64,000 nucleotides of DNA from Chromatiales bacterium (GTDB lineage: Bacteria; Pseudomonadota; Gammaproteobacteria; JAGRCI01): the NCBI GenBank assembly GCA_020445565.1, contig JAGRGI010000096.1:1-64000 (forward strand), read 5' to 3'. Under the pieces are notes generated by a model that worked only from the letters and a program-made list of their open reading frames with translations, searched no databases and had not been told where the DNA came from. Shown piece after piece: positions 29,572 to 38,447 of the stretch. Positions within the stretch are counted from its first letter, which is position 1. Each line of letters begins with the position of its first letter. The position numbers and the translations under genes are program-made.

Positions 29572-30828
29572 TCAATTCACCGCCCGACGCATCTTTCCAA
29601 CAGCGAGTTTGAAATAGCTCAGCATGCGGCTTTCCAGTTGACGCATTTCCTGGCTGTCACAGGTGAATTGTTGCATCGAGCCGGTCATGGCCGTCAGGGC
29701 GTCGGTCAGTCGGATCGCGCCCGGTTTTCCCAGGAAGAGATCGGTCATGACGGCGTTGCCTTTCTCGATGTCGCCCATGTGTTCCCAGATGTATTGGTGG
29801 CGATGATTGATATGAAACTTGTCGGTAACCGACCATCCGGGGGATCGGGAAAGCACCTGGCCTAGGCCGTTCTTGGTGACCCATTCGTATTCCCGCGTGC
29901 GGGTGTAGATCAGGGGATTTCCGTCCATACACTTGGGGTAGGCGTGTTCGTAGTACAGAACGTAGGCGCCGGCCACCGAGGTCACCATGCTCAGGTTGGC
30001 GGCCGCGGACTGCAATTTCTGGCCGAACTGTTGGGAGCCCTGCTTGCCGAAAAACAGGCGTGCCAGCCCGTCGGTCGCCGAGCCCTTGTACAGGGACATG
30101 ACCTCGGAAAAGGATTGCGAGAACATCCGGTCATAGGCCGCCAGCGCATCGCGATCGTCCACATAGAGGGCATTGAGATAGGCGGCGCCCTGGCCGCGAA
30201 ACGGCCCGCTGTCGGCGTGTTTGCTGACCAGTGCGATCCGGTTTTGAGCTTCTATCTCCGCTTGCCGGGTCCGCTCCTCCTGGAGGCGGGCGAGTTGCTC
30301 GCGGCGCGCCAGTGCGGCGGCCCTGGCGTCGGTGCGCCGTTGGGCCGCATTCTCCGCGGCGGCGACTTGCTGTTGCCGTCTCGCCTTCAGACTGGCGTAG
30401 GGCTGGGTGTTTACCGTCTGGATGGCGGAAAGCCACTGGGCAAAGTCGCTGCCACGGGCGCGTTTTACCCGATCGGGCAGATCGGCGAAGGGAACGGTGA
30501 CAAAGTACCTGACCCACAGCTCCTTGCTGCAATCTGTCAGTGACCGATGGATCGATGCGCGTTGGCTATCGGACATTTGGGCGTAGGTATCGCCCCAAAC
30601 CTCGCGCATGATGTCGTCATGAAACGCCGGTGCGATCAGTTGCCGTACCTGTTGATGCTGTAGCCGGTTGAAATCCGCCCCCGAGCCCCATTCGTTCATT
30701 ACCGCCATCCAGCGCTCGACCTTCGGGCATTCGTCGCCGAACCAGCCAGCCAGGGTTGCTTTCGCGGGAGTCAACAGCGCAAACGCCAAAACCCAGGCCC
30801 ACCGATAGCTGTACGGTTTCTGGTACAT
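29572..30828 (-). CDS. Exported hypothetical protein with central coiled coil
   Basis: A 418-residue protein I do not recognise. It has a signal peptide (about 1-27, ending AKATLA), an N-terminal region with two cysteines, a highly charged Q/A/R/E-rich coiled coil at about 150-200 (RRQQQVAAAENAAQRR), and a C-terminal domain rich in aromatic residues with paired cysteines (YPKCMDGNP and FTCDS). Predicted to be periplasmic. It ends 17 bp from the RND gene on the opposite strand and lies downstream of rapA in the same direction, 85 bp after it. Confidence 0.75.
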   Translation of the reverse strand: MYQKPYSYRWAWVLAFALLTPAKATLAGWFGDECPKVERWMAVMNEWGSGADFNRLQHQQVRQLIAPAFHDDIMREVWGDTYAQMSDSQRASIHRSLTDCSKELWVRYFVTVPFADLPDRVKRARGSDFAQWLSAIQTVNTQPYASLKARRQQQVAAAENAAQRRTDARAAALARREQLARLQEERTRQAEIEAQNRIALVSKHADSGPFRGQGAAYLNALYVDDRDALAAYDRMFSQSFSEVMSLYKGSATDGLARLFFGKQGSQQFGQKLQSAAANLSMVTSVAGAYVLYYEHAYPKCMDGNPLIYTRTREYEWVTKNGLGQVLSRSPGWSVTDKFHINHRHQYIWEHMGDIEKGNAVMTDLFLGKPGAIRLTDALTAMTGSMQQFTCDSQEMRQLESRMLSYFKLAVGKMRRAVN

Positions 30829-30913
30829 CGCGATTTTCCGGATTTCGTTAAGGGAGTTTGTGGATTGCTTCAGCCATTGTCGACCCCGTGCCGGCTCAGC
30901 GCGGGGACCTGAT

Positions 30914-33706
30914 TCATGCGGTCACCAAAGCCCGTGCTGCGTCCAGGCGGATACGCGCGCCTGCCAACGCCTGACCAAGTTCCACCATGCGCTGCTGTTG
31001 TGCCTCGATTTCGTCTTGTCGAACCGACGGGTTCACCCGCGCCAGTGCCTTCAGGCGGTCCAACTCCAGACGCTCGCGTTCTTCCGCCAGGGCCATTGCC
31101 TTGTCGCGCAGAACGCCAAGTCGTTCGTCGGCCAGGGCCTCGGCGCGCTGGAAGCGTTTGCGCAGATCGCGATTGATGGCGCGGACGACGGCCTGGACAC
31201 TGGTCGGTTCTACTTCCTCACAGGCGGCATTGAGGCGGTCGGGGGCGATGTTGGTGGCCAGGTCGCCGCCGTTGGGGCCGATCAACAGGCGTACCGGGGT
31301 ACCGGGCAGGTAGTCGGCCACGCCTAAGCCGCGCGGTGCGGGACATTCGGCGATGTAGATCGCCTCCAGGAGAAGCTGGCCCGGTGGCAGTCCGCTGCGC
31401 CGTAGCGCCACCAGGGCGGCGTTGCCGAAATCGCCGTCGGCCATGGCGTCCATCATGCCGCCGATCAGGGGATGTTCCCAGGTCAGGAAGGCCAGGTCCT
31501 CGCGGGCCATGGCCTCGTCACGAGACAGGCAGGCGGGTAGTCCGTCCTCGCCGAGACCGGGTAACGCGCCGGTGGACATGTGGGCGCCGGGGCGCAGCAA
31601 CAGCGCGCCGTCGGCCCGTTCCACCACGTCCACCCCCAGTTCGTCGCAGGCCCGCTCCAGGAATTCACTCAGCCCGGGTTTTGCGTCCTCTTCCCGCACG
31701 GCGAGGGTCAATGCCTCCGCTGGCTCTCGTCGGCAGGAATGCAATTCCAGCAGGCGGTCTCGGCCATGGCGCAATTGCTCGCGCAGCTCGGCCTCGCGCG
31801 TGCGGGTGTGGGCGATCAAGTCCCCCAACAATGTCGGCTCATCCAGGGCCTGCTCGATCTCCTCGGCCAGATCGGCGAACACCGCCGGCGCAGCAGGGTT
31901 GGGTGCGGCGAAGGCGTTCAGGCTCTCGTTCAGCCAGCGGAACCAGCTCTCCTGTCGGGTTCCGGCGAAGTAGGGGACGTGGATACGCACTTGGCCCTGC
32001 TGGCCGATGCGGTCCAGGCGGCCGATGCGCTGTTCCAGCAGATCCGGGTCTTGGGGCAGGTCGAACAGAAACAGGTGGTGGGCGAACTGGAAGTTGCGGC
32101 CTTCGCTGCCGATCTCGGAGCAGACCAGCAGTCGAGCGCCCTGGGGATCGGCAAACCAGGCGGCGGCACGATCCTGGTCGACGATGCTCTGACCCCGATG
32201 GAACAGGCCCGCGGCCAGGCCGAAACGATCCTTCAGGGCGCTTTGCAACTCGCGGGCGGTCTCGTCGGCCTTGCAGATCACCAGGATTTTTTCGGGCTTG
32301 TACGTGTCGGCCAGCTTGGCGAGAGAGTCGACGCGGGGATCAAGCCGCCACCAGGGCGAATCGCCCGAATGCCCGCGCTCCGGGAACAGCCCCGCTGAAT
32401 AGTCGGCGGGGGATTCAAGGGCCTGGGGTTCGCAGATGCGTTCGGGGAAGCCGCCTACCGCGGTGCGGGTGTTGCGGAACATCACCCGGCCGGTGCCGTG
32501 CCGATCCAACAAGCGGTTCAGCAATGCCGTGCGTGCGGCCTGTTCCTCACCCTTGGCAAGCAGCGGCAATACCTCTTCGTCGCCCAGGCGTTCACGCAGT
32601 ACGGCAATGGTCTGCGCGTCCAGCGGGGTCTGCTCCAGCAGTGGGGCGATCTGCTCCGCCAGACTGGCGTAGCCTTGCTGTTCCGCTTCAAAGGCACTGA
32701 GATCGTGGAAACGGTGCGGGTCCAGCAGGCGCAGACGGGCGAAGTGGCCGCTGCGCCCGAGTTGCTCCGGTGTCGCTGTCAGCAGCAAGACGGACGGCGT
32801 GCGCTCGGCCAGGGCCTGAATGTGCAGGTATTCGGGGGAGGGACTGTCTGGCGTCCAGGCCAGACGATGTGCCTCGTCCACCACCAGCAGGTCCCAGCCC
32901 GCGGCCAACGCCTGCTCGAAGATGTCCGATCGGGCGCCGCACAGTTCCAGGGGCAGGATGCCGAGCTGGGACTCTTCGAACGGATTGCCCTCCTCAAGGG
33001 CGCTACAGCGCGCCTCGTCGAACAGGGAGAAACGCAGGTGAAAGCGGCGCAACAGCTCCACCAGCCACTGGTGCTGTAATGCCTGGGGCACCACCACCAG
33101 CACCCGCGCACTACGTCCGGTGATAAGGCGCCGATGGATGACCAGGCCGGCCTCGATGGTCTTGCCAAGGCCGACTTCGTCTGCCAGCAGCACTCTGGGC
33201 GCATGCCGATCGGCGACCTCGCGGGCAACGTACATCTGATGGGGCAGGGGTTGTATGCGGGCCCCCAACAGGCCGCGCAGCGGCGAGGCCAGCTCCCGTG
33301 CGCGCGCCTGCTGGGCCTGGTAGCGCAGGTAGAAGCGGTTGTTGCGATCCGGTCGGGCGGCCAGCAGGCGGTCGCGAGGACCGTGCAACTCCAGGTCGAA
33401 GGCCAGGTCGGTTTCTGGGAGCTCCTGTTCGGTCTGCTCCTCGCCCAGGCATTGGTACACGCGCAGTCCGTCCTGTTCCCGGTAACCGGCAACGGTCAGC
33501 TGCGCACCGGCGGTGCTGCGGATCTGCTGGCCGGGCACCAGATCGACCCGTGCCAGAGGGGCGCTGTTGAGCGCGTAGCGTCGGGTCTCGCCGCTGGCCA
33601 TAAAGACGACGTTGATAAAGCGCCCGTCACTGCCCAGGATGGTGCCCAGACCCAGTTCCGGCTCGGTTTCGCTGACCCAGCGTTGCCCAGGGGCGAAATG
33701 ATTCAT
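30914..33706 (-). CDS. rapA: RNA polymerase-associated ATPase RapA (HepA)
   Basis: SWI/SNF-type translocase that recycles RNA polymerase. The 930 residues start MNHFAPGQRWVSETEPELGLG, matching the family N-terminus. Tudor-like domains precede the helicase motor: motif I LLADEVGLGKTIEAGL (Walker A 176-183), DEAH box at 277-280, LLTATPEQLGR (motif III), and motifs V-VI EGRNFQFAHHLFLFDLP and EQRIGRLDRIGQ. Length is near E. coli RapA (968). The ATG at 33706 is preferred over a TTG six codons earlier. It follows the two-helix membrane protein gene by 29 bp. Confidence 0.95.
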   Translation of the reverse strand: MNHFAPGQRWVSETEPELGLGTILGSDGRFINVVFMASGETRRYALNSAPLARVDLVPGQQIRSTAGAQLTVAGYREQDGLRVYQCLGEEQTEQELPETDLAFDLELHGPRDRLLAARPDRNNRFYLRYQAQQARARELASPLRGLLGARIQPLPHQMYVAREVADRHAPRVLLADEVGLGKTIEAGLVIHRRLITGRSARVLVVVPQALQHQWLVELLRRFHLRFSLFDEARCSALEEGNPFEESQLGILPLELCGARSDIFEQALAAGWDLLVVDEAHRLAWTPDSPSPEYLHIQALAERTPSVLLLTATPEQLGRSGHFARLRLLDPHRFHDLSAFEAEQQGYASLAEQIAPLLEQTPLDAQTIAVLRERLGDEEVLPLLAKGEEQAARTALLNRLLDRHGTGRVMFRNTRTAVGGFPERICEPQALESPADYSAGLFPERGHSGDSPWWRLDPRVDSLAKLADTYKPEKILVICKADETARELQSALKDRFGLAAGLFHRGQSIVDQDRAAAWFADPQGARLLVCSEIGSEGRNFQFAHHLFLFDLPQDPDLLEQRIGRLDRIGQQGQVRIHVPYFAGTRQESWFRWLNESLNAFAAPNPAAPAVFADLAEEIEQALDEPTLLGDLIAHTRTREAELREQLRHGRDRLLELHSCRREPAEALTLAVREEDAKPGLSEFLERACDELGVDVVERADGALLLRPGAHMSTGALPGLGEDGLPACLSRDEAMAREDLAFLTWEHPLIGGMMDAMADGDFGNAALVALRRSGLPPGQLLLEAIYIAECPAPRGLGVADYLPGTPVRLLIGPNGGDLATNIAPDRLNAACEEVEPTSVQAVVRAINRDLRKRFQRAEALADERLGVLRDKAMALAEERERLELDRLKALARVNPSVRQDEIEAQQQRMVELGQALAGARIRLDAARALVTA

Positions 33707-33735
33707 GGGGAGAGTTCCGAACAAAGGAAGTTGAA

Positions 33736-34143
33736 TTACGGCAGGCGGATGTCCTTGGCACCGACATCACCTTCGATCACCTCGACCCGTTCCATGTCGG
33801 CCACGGTCACGGTGCGGCCGTCCAGGGTGTTGAAGGAGCGGCCTTCGATGTTGGCGCGCCGGGTTCGGTAGATCTGCGCCTGGCCGGATTGAATGTTCAC
33901 CACGCGAACCGATACCAGTTCCTGACCGTATTGCCAGTTGCGGTACAGGATGGAGGCCAGCGATGCTATCAGCAACAGGGCCACGACGCCGCCGATCAGC
34001 CAGGCCTTGCGCGAGGGTTTCGCTCCGGCCGATGGGGTGGTCGGCCGCGAGGGTTCCCCTTCCCGCACGCTGCTGGAGCGTGCGCCGATCACGATGAAGG
34101 CGACGATGATCACCAGCAGGGTAAGGAGGATCTTGCTCAGCAT
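33736..34143 (-). CDS. Two-helix membrane protein of unknown function
   Basis: A 135-residue protein with hydrophobic segments at about 4-22 and 48-67, a short polar linker between them (SSSVREGEPSRPTTPSAGAK), and a C-terminal soluble part of about 65 residues with repeated valines and a VSVRVVNIQSGQAQIYRTRRANIEGRSF-like beta pattern. It lies seven bases after trhO and 29 bp before rapA, so trhO, this gene and rapA look like one operon. I do not recognise the family. The start at 34143 is the ATG that begins the first helix. Confidence 0.7.
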   Translation of the reverse strand: MLSKILLTLLVIIVAFIVIGARSSSVREGEPSRPTTPSAGAKPSRKAWLIGGVVALLLIASLASILYRNWQYGQELVSVRVVNIQSGQAQIYRTRRANIEGRSFNTLDGRTVTVADMERVEVIEGDVGAKDIRLP

Positions 34144-34150
34144 TGGGCCG

Positions 34151-35101
34151 TCAGCGTGTGAAGGGATCGGAGACCGGCGTGCCCGGCGCGGCACCGATAT
34201 GCATCACGCCACGCGCCTCGGCCAGTTCCATCTGTTGGTGGCGTTCCTGGCAGGCGGCGCGCTTTTGCTCGCTCAAGCCCTGGTGACAATGGGGGCAGCA
34301 TACCCCTTCCACGTAGCCGGGCTGTAGCCGGTCTTCGGGACTCACCGGCCAACGGCAGGCAGGGCATTCCAGGTAGTCGCCCGGCTGTAAGGCGTGTCCG
34401 ACGGAAACCCGCCCGTCGAATACGAAGCACTCCCCGTTCCAGAGGCTGTTTTCAGCGGGGGTCTCTTCCAGGTAACGCAGAATGCCGCCGCGCAGGTGGT
34501 AAACCTGCTCAAAGCCCTGTTGCAGCAGGTAGGCCGTGGCCTTTTCACAGCGGATGCCGCCGGTGCAGAACAGGGCCACGCGCTTGTCCCGTTCCGGGTC
34601 CAGGTTCTGGCGCACGTAGTCGGGGAAGTCGCGAAACTGGTGAATGTCCGGCAGGCGGGCTCCGTCGAAGCTGCCGATGCCGGTTTCGTAATCGTTGCGG
34701 GTGTCCACCACGACCACGTCGGGTTGTTCGATCAGGGCATTCCAGTCCCCGGCCTCCACGTATTCGCCCACCTGTCGGTTCGGGTCCAGTTCCGGCACGC
34801 CCAGGGTGACGATCTCCCGTTTCAGTTTCACCTTCATGCGGTGAAACGGGCAGGCGTGGGCATAGGATTCCTTGTACTCCATGCCGGCCATACGCGGATC
34901 GGCCCCCAGCCAGCCCTTGAGCACATCGATGGCAGAGCGCGTGCCGGCCACCGTGCCGTTGATGCCTTCTGGGGCCAGCAGCAGGGTGCCGTGAATACGT
35001 TCCCGCCGGCATAGGCTCAGCAGGGGTTCGCGCCACTGAAGGTAATCGGTCAGGGGGGCGAATCGGTAGAGGGCGGCGACGACGCAGACGGGCTCGGTCA
35101 T
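34151..35101 (-). CDS. trhO: tRNA U34 hydroxylase (rhodanese-family TrhO)
   Basis: Oxygen-dependent enzyme that makes 5-hydroxyuridine at wobble position 34 of tRNAs. The 316-residue protein has the N-terminal acylphosphatase-like UPF0176 domain ([16 protein letters not shown]), a rhodanese domain with the active-site C179 in [15 protein letters not shown], and a C-terminal cysteine-rich segment ([17 protein letters not shown]) that may bind a metal. E. coli TrhO is about 350 residues. ATG at 35101 is chosen; a GTG two codons earlier is possible. Confidence 0.93.
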   Translation of the reverse strand: MTEPVCVVAALYRFAPLTDYLQWREPLLSLCRRERIHGTLLLAPEGINGTVAGTRSAIDVLKGWLGADPRMAGMEYKESYAHACPFHRMKVKLKREIVTLGVPELDPNRQVGEYVEAGDWNALIEQPDVVVVDTRNDYETGIGSFDGARLPDIHQFRDFPDYVRQNLDPERDKRVALFCTGGIRCEKATAYLLQQGFEQVYHLRGGILRYLEETPAENSLWNGECFVFDGRVSVGHALQPGDYLECPACRWPVSPEDRLQPGYVEGVCCPHCHQGLSEQKRAACQERHQQMELAEARGVMHIGAAPGTPVSDPFTR

Positions 35102-35143
35102 GGTCACAGGGCAGTCAATCGGGATCGGGCGACATCATACCCT

Positions 35144-35698
35144 TTAAATGGTGCTGGGTGGGTCACCCAACTCCGGGTTTAGGGAAATTTCCTTCATTGT
35201 GCCGCCGTGGTCCAGGTACATCACGCCGCCGGCGATGGTGCAGATCCAGTTGATTGACTTGTCCAAGCCGTCGGTCAGGGTCGCGAGTGCCTCGTCGGGC
35301 AGAACCAGCAGACTCAGACCGGCGCGATCGCTCAACAGGGGCAATTCCCGCTTGCGCCAGTTGCCGCGGCGGTCGCCATACAGAAGGACCACCAGACGTC
35401 CGGCCCCGCGGGAGTGTTTGCGTAGGCGTTCGGCATCCGGTGTGCCCACCTCGATCCAGAGCGACGGCCTGCCGTCGTCGTCCAAAACCCATAAATCCGG
35501 TTCGTCGCCCGCGCACACACCCTTGGTGAAACGCAGCCGCTCATCGTAAAAGGCCAGGTAGGCAAGCAGCCGGGCCACCAGACGCTCGGCGGTCTCCGAC
35601 GGATGCCAGGCCAGACTGAGGCGCAGATCCTGGTAGACATTGCGGTCGCTGTCGGCCAGCGACACCGCCGCGCGTACGATACGGGTACCTTGTGCCAT
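35144..35698 (-). CDS. yaeQ: YaeQ-family protein
   Basis: YaeQ is a PD-(D/E)XK-like fold protein first noted as a suppressor of rfaH loss; its biochemical role is unknown. The 184 residues show the family blocks NVYQDLRLSLAWHPSETAERLVARLLAYLAFY, FTKGVCAGDEPDLWVLDDDG, LWIEVGTPDAERLRKHSRGA and the C-terminal half with ISLNPE. D66 and E83 with the following GTPD correspond to the nuclease-like core. Its ATG follows the TraB-family stop by one base, indicating translational coupling. Confidence 0.9.
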   Translation of the reverse strand: MAQGTRIVRAAVSLADSDRNVYQDLRLSLAWHPSETAERLVARLLAYLAFYDERLRFTKGVCAGDEPDLWVLDDDGRPSLWIEVGTPDAERLRKHSRGAGRLVVLLYGDRRGNWRKRELPLLSDRAGLSLLVLPDEALATLTDGLDKSINWICTIAGGVMYLDHGGTMKEISLNPELGDPPSTI

Positions 35699-35699
35699 C

Positions 35700-36896
35700 T
35701 CAGTTCAAATGATCGAAGATGCGGAAGCCGGCCAGATAGGTCCCGACGGCCGATCCCAGTGTACTGAACAGGAATACCAGCAGGGTGCGGGCGACGCGGT
35801 TCTTCCACCAGCCTTTGATCTGGGCGGTGTCATGGCGCAATCGACCGAAGTCTCCGACACTGGGTTTGCGCAGGTAGATTTCGATGGCGGCAGTCACCAT
35901 GCCGGCACCGATGGTCGGGTTAAGCGAGGTGATGGGCGCCGCCACGAAGGCCCCCAGTACCGTCAGAGGATGGCCGGCGGCAATCAAGGCGCCCAGGGCC
36001 GACAGCCCGCCGTTGATCAGTACCCACTCCATCACCAGGGTCCAGCCCAGCTCCGGGCTGCGTTGAAAGCCGATGCCGAAACCGATGAACACCAGGGCCA
36101 CGATCAGCCAGGGAATGAGCCTGGGCCAGCGGGACTTTGGCGGCAGATGATCCAGTTCGGAAAGTTCCACCCCGGGGTCCTTGCCGGTGTCCGCAAGATA
36201 GCGACCGATGCCTTGCAGGTGTCCGGCGCCGACAACCGCCAACACGTCGCTCGCCGAACCGCTTTCCATCTCCTGGCGCAGCCGCGCGGCCATGTAGCGA
36301 TCGCGTTCGTCGATCAGGGGCCGATACAGGTCTTTCTCCTCCGCGGCGAACTCGGCGAAGGTGGTCTCCAGCATGTCGCCCTCCTTGAGTCGTTCGATGT
36401 CCTCTTCTTTTACCTGCTCTCGACTTACCACGCTGGCCATCAACCCGGCGAACAGGTTCAGTCGCCGCCACCAGGGGATCGCCCCGTAGATACGCTTGAG
36501 GGTGATACCGATCTCCCGATCGATGAGCCACACCGGTTGGTGTGCCTGCCGGGCCGAATGAATGGCGGCGCGCATCTCGGCACCCGGTTCGATGCCGAAT
36601 TGTTCGGCCAGTCGCTGTTGATAGGCGCCCAGTGCCAGACTGGCCATCACCATGGGGGCCTGCCCCTTGCGCATTACCTCGAATAGGTCCATCTTTGCCA
36701 GTGCGTCCGGGTCCATGATGGCGTGATAGCGGCTCGGGCAGAGTTCCACCGCCACCGCGTCGAAATCGCGTTCGGCCAGCAGCTGGCGAACCTTGTCCGC
36801 GCTGGCGCGGGATACATGGGCTGTGCCCAGTATCGTGATCTTGCGTCCCCCGAGTTCGATCTCGAGCAGAGGTTCATCGGCAACGCTGGAACTCAT
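35700..36896 (-). CDS. TraB/PrgY (TIKI-like) family membrane protein
   Basis: Conserved family of putative metalloproteases or inhibitors of peptide signalling. The cytoplasmic or extracytoplasmic domain (about 1-255) has the family motifs ILGTAHVSRASADKV, VAVELCPSRYHAIM, LIDREIGITLKR and VVGAGHLQGI. Four to five hydrophobic helices follow (about 260-395), with the motif GAFVAAPITSLNPTIGAGMVTA typical of the bacterial proteins. Length 398. The ATG at 36896 is chosen over a GTG 18 bases upstream. The gene is coupled to yaeQ and divergent from the FKBP gene. Confidence 0.88.
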   Translation of the reverse strand: MSSSVADEPLLEIELGGRKITILGTAHVSRASADKVRQLLAERDFDAVAVELCPSRYHAIMDPDALAKMDLFEVMRKGQAPMVMASLALGAYQQRLAEQFGIEPGAEMRAAIHSARQAHQPVWLIDREIGITLKRIYGAIPWWRRLNLFAGLMASVVSREQVKEEDIERLKEGDMLETTFAEFAAEEKDLYRPLIDERDRYMAARLRQEMESGSASDVLAVVGAGHLQGIGRYLADTGKDPGVELSELDHLPPKSRWPRLIPWLIVALVFIGFGIGFQRSPELGWTLVMEWVLINGGLSALGALIAAGHPLTVLGAFVAAPITSLNPTIGAGMVTAAIEIYLRKPSVGDFGRLRHDTAQIKGWWKNRVARTLLVFLFSTLGSAVGTYLAGFRIFDHLN

Positions 36897-36987
36897 TGGA
36901 ACTCGCACCCTCACGCAAAAGTCTCATGATACGCCTTCCTGCCCAGGCAAAGGAGGGCATGACCATCCCCCATTTCGAGGAAAATAC

Positions 36988-37665
36988 ATGCGTTCAATGA
37001 TCAGCGCCGGCCTGTTGGCCGTAGCCGTGAGTTCTATTGCCCAGGCCGCCGAGCCTGCTCTGGAAACCCTCTCTCAACGCTATAGCTACACGGTTGGCTA
37101 CCAGCTGGGTCAGCGTCTCGCTACCCAGGAGACGGAGCTGGACCCGGCCGCATTTGCCGCGGCTGTCCAGGATGCGCTGGGCGGCGTCGATGCGCGTCTG
37201 TCGATGGAAGACCGGCGCAAGACCATGACCGAGTGGAGTGCGGCGCAACAGGCCGCCGCAGCGGAAGCTGCGCAGGCGAATCTGGAATCCGGCCAGTCCT
37301 TTCTCGCGGACAATGCCAAGCGCGAGGGCGTGACCGTATTGCCCAGCGGGCTGCAATATGAGGTTCTGTCCAGTGGTGAGGGCAAGACGCCGGCGGCAGA
37401 CCAGACCGTGGTGGTGCACTACGAAGGGACTCTGATCGACGGGACCGTGTTCGACAGCTCCCGCAAGCGCGGAGCGCCGGCCACTTTCTCCCTGGCCGGC
37501 GTCATCGATGGCTTCAAGGAGGCGCTCACTCACATGAAAGAGGGCGATCACTGGAAGGTCTTTATCCCCTCCGAGCTGGGCTACGGCGCCCGTGGTGCGG
37601 GTCAGTCCATCGGCCCCAATTCGGCGCTGATCTTCGACCTGGAACTGCTCGAAGTGAAGAGCTGA
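36988..37665 (+). CDS. FKBP-type peptidyl-prolyl isomerase, periplasmic (FkpA/Mip-like)
   Basis: Periplasmic chaperone-isomerase. The 225-residue protein has a signal peptide (about 1-21), an N-terminal helical dimerisation domain (YSYTVGYQLGQRLA and a long A/E/Q-rich helix at 85-105), and an FKBP domain with VVVHYEGTLIDGTVFDSSRKRG, VIDGFKEALTHMKEGDHWKVFIP and ELGYGARG. The C-terminus IFDLELLEVKS is standard. GAGG precedes the ATG by seven bases. Confidence 0.94.
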   Translation: MRSMISAGLLAVAVSSIAQAAEPALETLSQRYSYTVGYQLGQRLATQETELDPAAFAAAVQDALGGVDARLSMEDRRKTMTEWSAAQQAAAAEAAQANLESGQSFLADNAKREGVTVLPSGLQYEVLSSGEGKTPAADQTVVVHYEGTLIDGTVFDSSRKRGAPATFSLAGVIDGFKEALTHMKEGDHWKVFIPSELGYGARGAGQSIGPNSALIFDLELLEVKS

Positions 37666-37676
37666 AGTCAGGCAAG

Positions 37677-37698
37677 GGCCGATCCTTGTGGATCGGCC
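37677..37698. terminator. Strong hairpin terminator between convergent genes
   Basis: GGCCGATCC and GGATCGGCC form a perfect nine-pair stem with a TTGT loop, 12 bases after the FKBP stop. There is no T-tract on either side. Its place between convergent genes suggests a bidirectional terminator. Confidence 0.65.
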
Positions 37699-37707
37699 GA
37701 ACGCGCT

Positions 37708-38322
37708 TCAGCTACGGGTAACGATTCGGAAATATTTGGCCGGTTCGTTGCTGTTGAGTTCGATGATCCCGCCGTGCTGGGAACTGTCCCCCGGTAGCAG
37801 CGTGGGCGCCTGGAAGGCACGCAGCTCCGAGCTGCCCAACTCGATGCCCAGGCGATTGAAAAGCGAGATGGTCAGATCCGGATTGACCATGCGCTGAGAC
37901 AGATTCTGCAACTTGATTTGGTACTCCCAGGCACCGCTGCCGCGGCGATTCAACGGCGTGAATTCGATGGAGCGGACATAGCCCTGGGCGATCTCCAGCT
38001 TGGTGTTCTCCTTGATCGCTGTCAGGTTTGGGATCCTGTCCAGCACCAGGGCGGCGAACTCGCGCTCCATGTCCTGAATCTCCGAGCGCAACTCCTTGAT
38101 CTGGGCCTGCGTGGCCTGCTTGTCTTCGGCCACTGAGGCCATCTTGCTGTGGTAACCGTTGAGCAGCAAAACGATAACGGTCAGGGCCATGGCGATGACC
38201 AGGACCACCACCCAGATCATGCGTCGTCCCAATTTCGCCTTGCGCTCGAACTGTACCAACAGTTCGTTTTTTTGTTCCACCGACATGTCGTCTAGGAATT
38301 CGCTGATGTCTGGTGTTCTCAT
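37708..38322 (-). CDS. Single-helix membrane protein with coiled coil, unknown function
   Basis: A 204-residue protein I cannot assign. A cytoplasmic N-terminus of about 33 residues (MRTPDISEFLDDMSVEQKNELLVQF) precedes one membrane helix at about 35-55, a coiled coil of about 40 residues (KQATQAQIKELRSEIQDMEREF), and a beta-rich domain (WEYQIKLQNLSQRMVNPDLTISLFNRLG) that would face the periplasm. AGG lies upstream of the ATG at 38322. It converges with the FKBP gene and is 125 bp downstream of the CNNM gene's opposite end. Confidence 0.72.
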   Translation of the reverse strand: MRTPDISEFLDDMSVEQKNELLVQFERKAKLGRRMIWVVVLVIAMALTVIVLLLNGYHSKMASVAEDKQATQAQIKELRSEIQDMEREFAALVLDRIPNLTAIKENTKLEIAQGYVRSIEFTPLNRRGSGAWEYQIKLQNLSQRMVNPDLTISLFNRLGIELGSSELRAFQAPTLLPGDSSQHGGIIELNSNEPAKYFRIVTRS

Positions 38323-38447
38323 TGACGTACCTGGTTCTCTTGATTGATTCACTAACAGCGTGACGTCGATCCGCTTGGGGATCTGGTCCCTAGGAAAAAT
38401 CAGCGCGGGATTATGTACATACTAACTCGGGCGTGAGTTGGACGGCA

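Noticed and set aside
31336-32700. Long open frame antisense to rapA (454 codons)
   Set aside because: Arginine/proline-rich translation with no domain; it mirrors the high-GC third-position pattern of the rapA coding strand.
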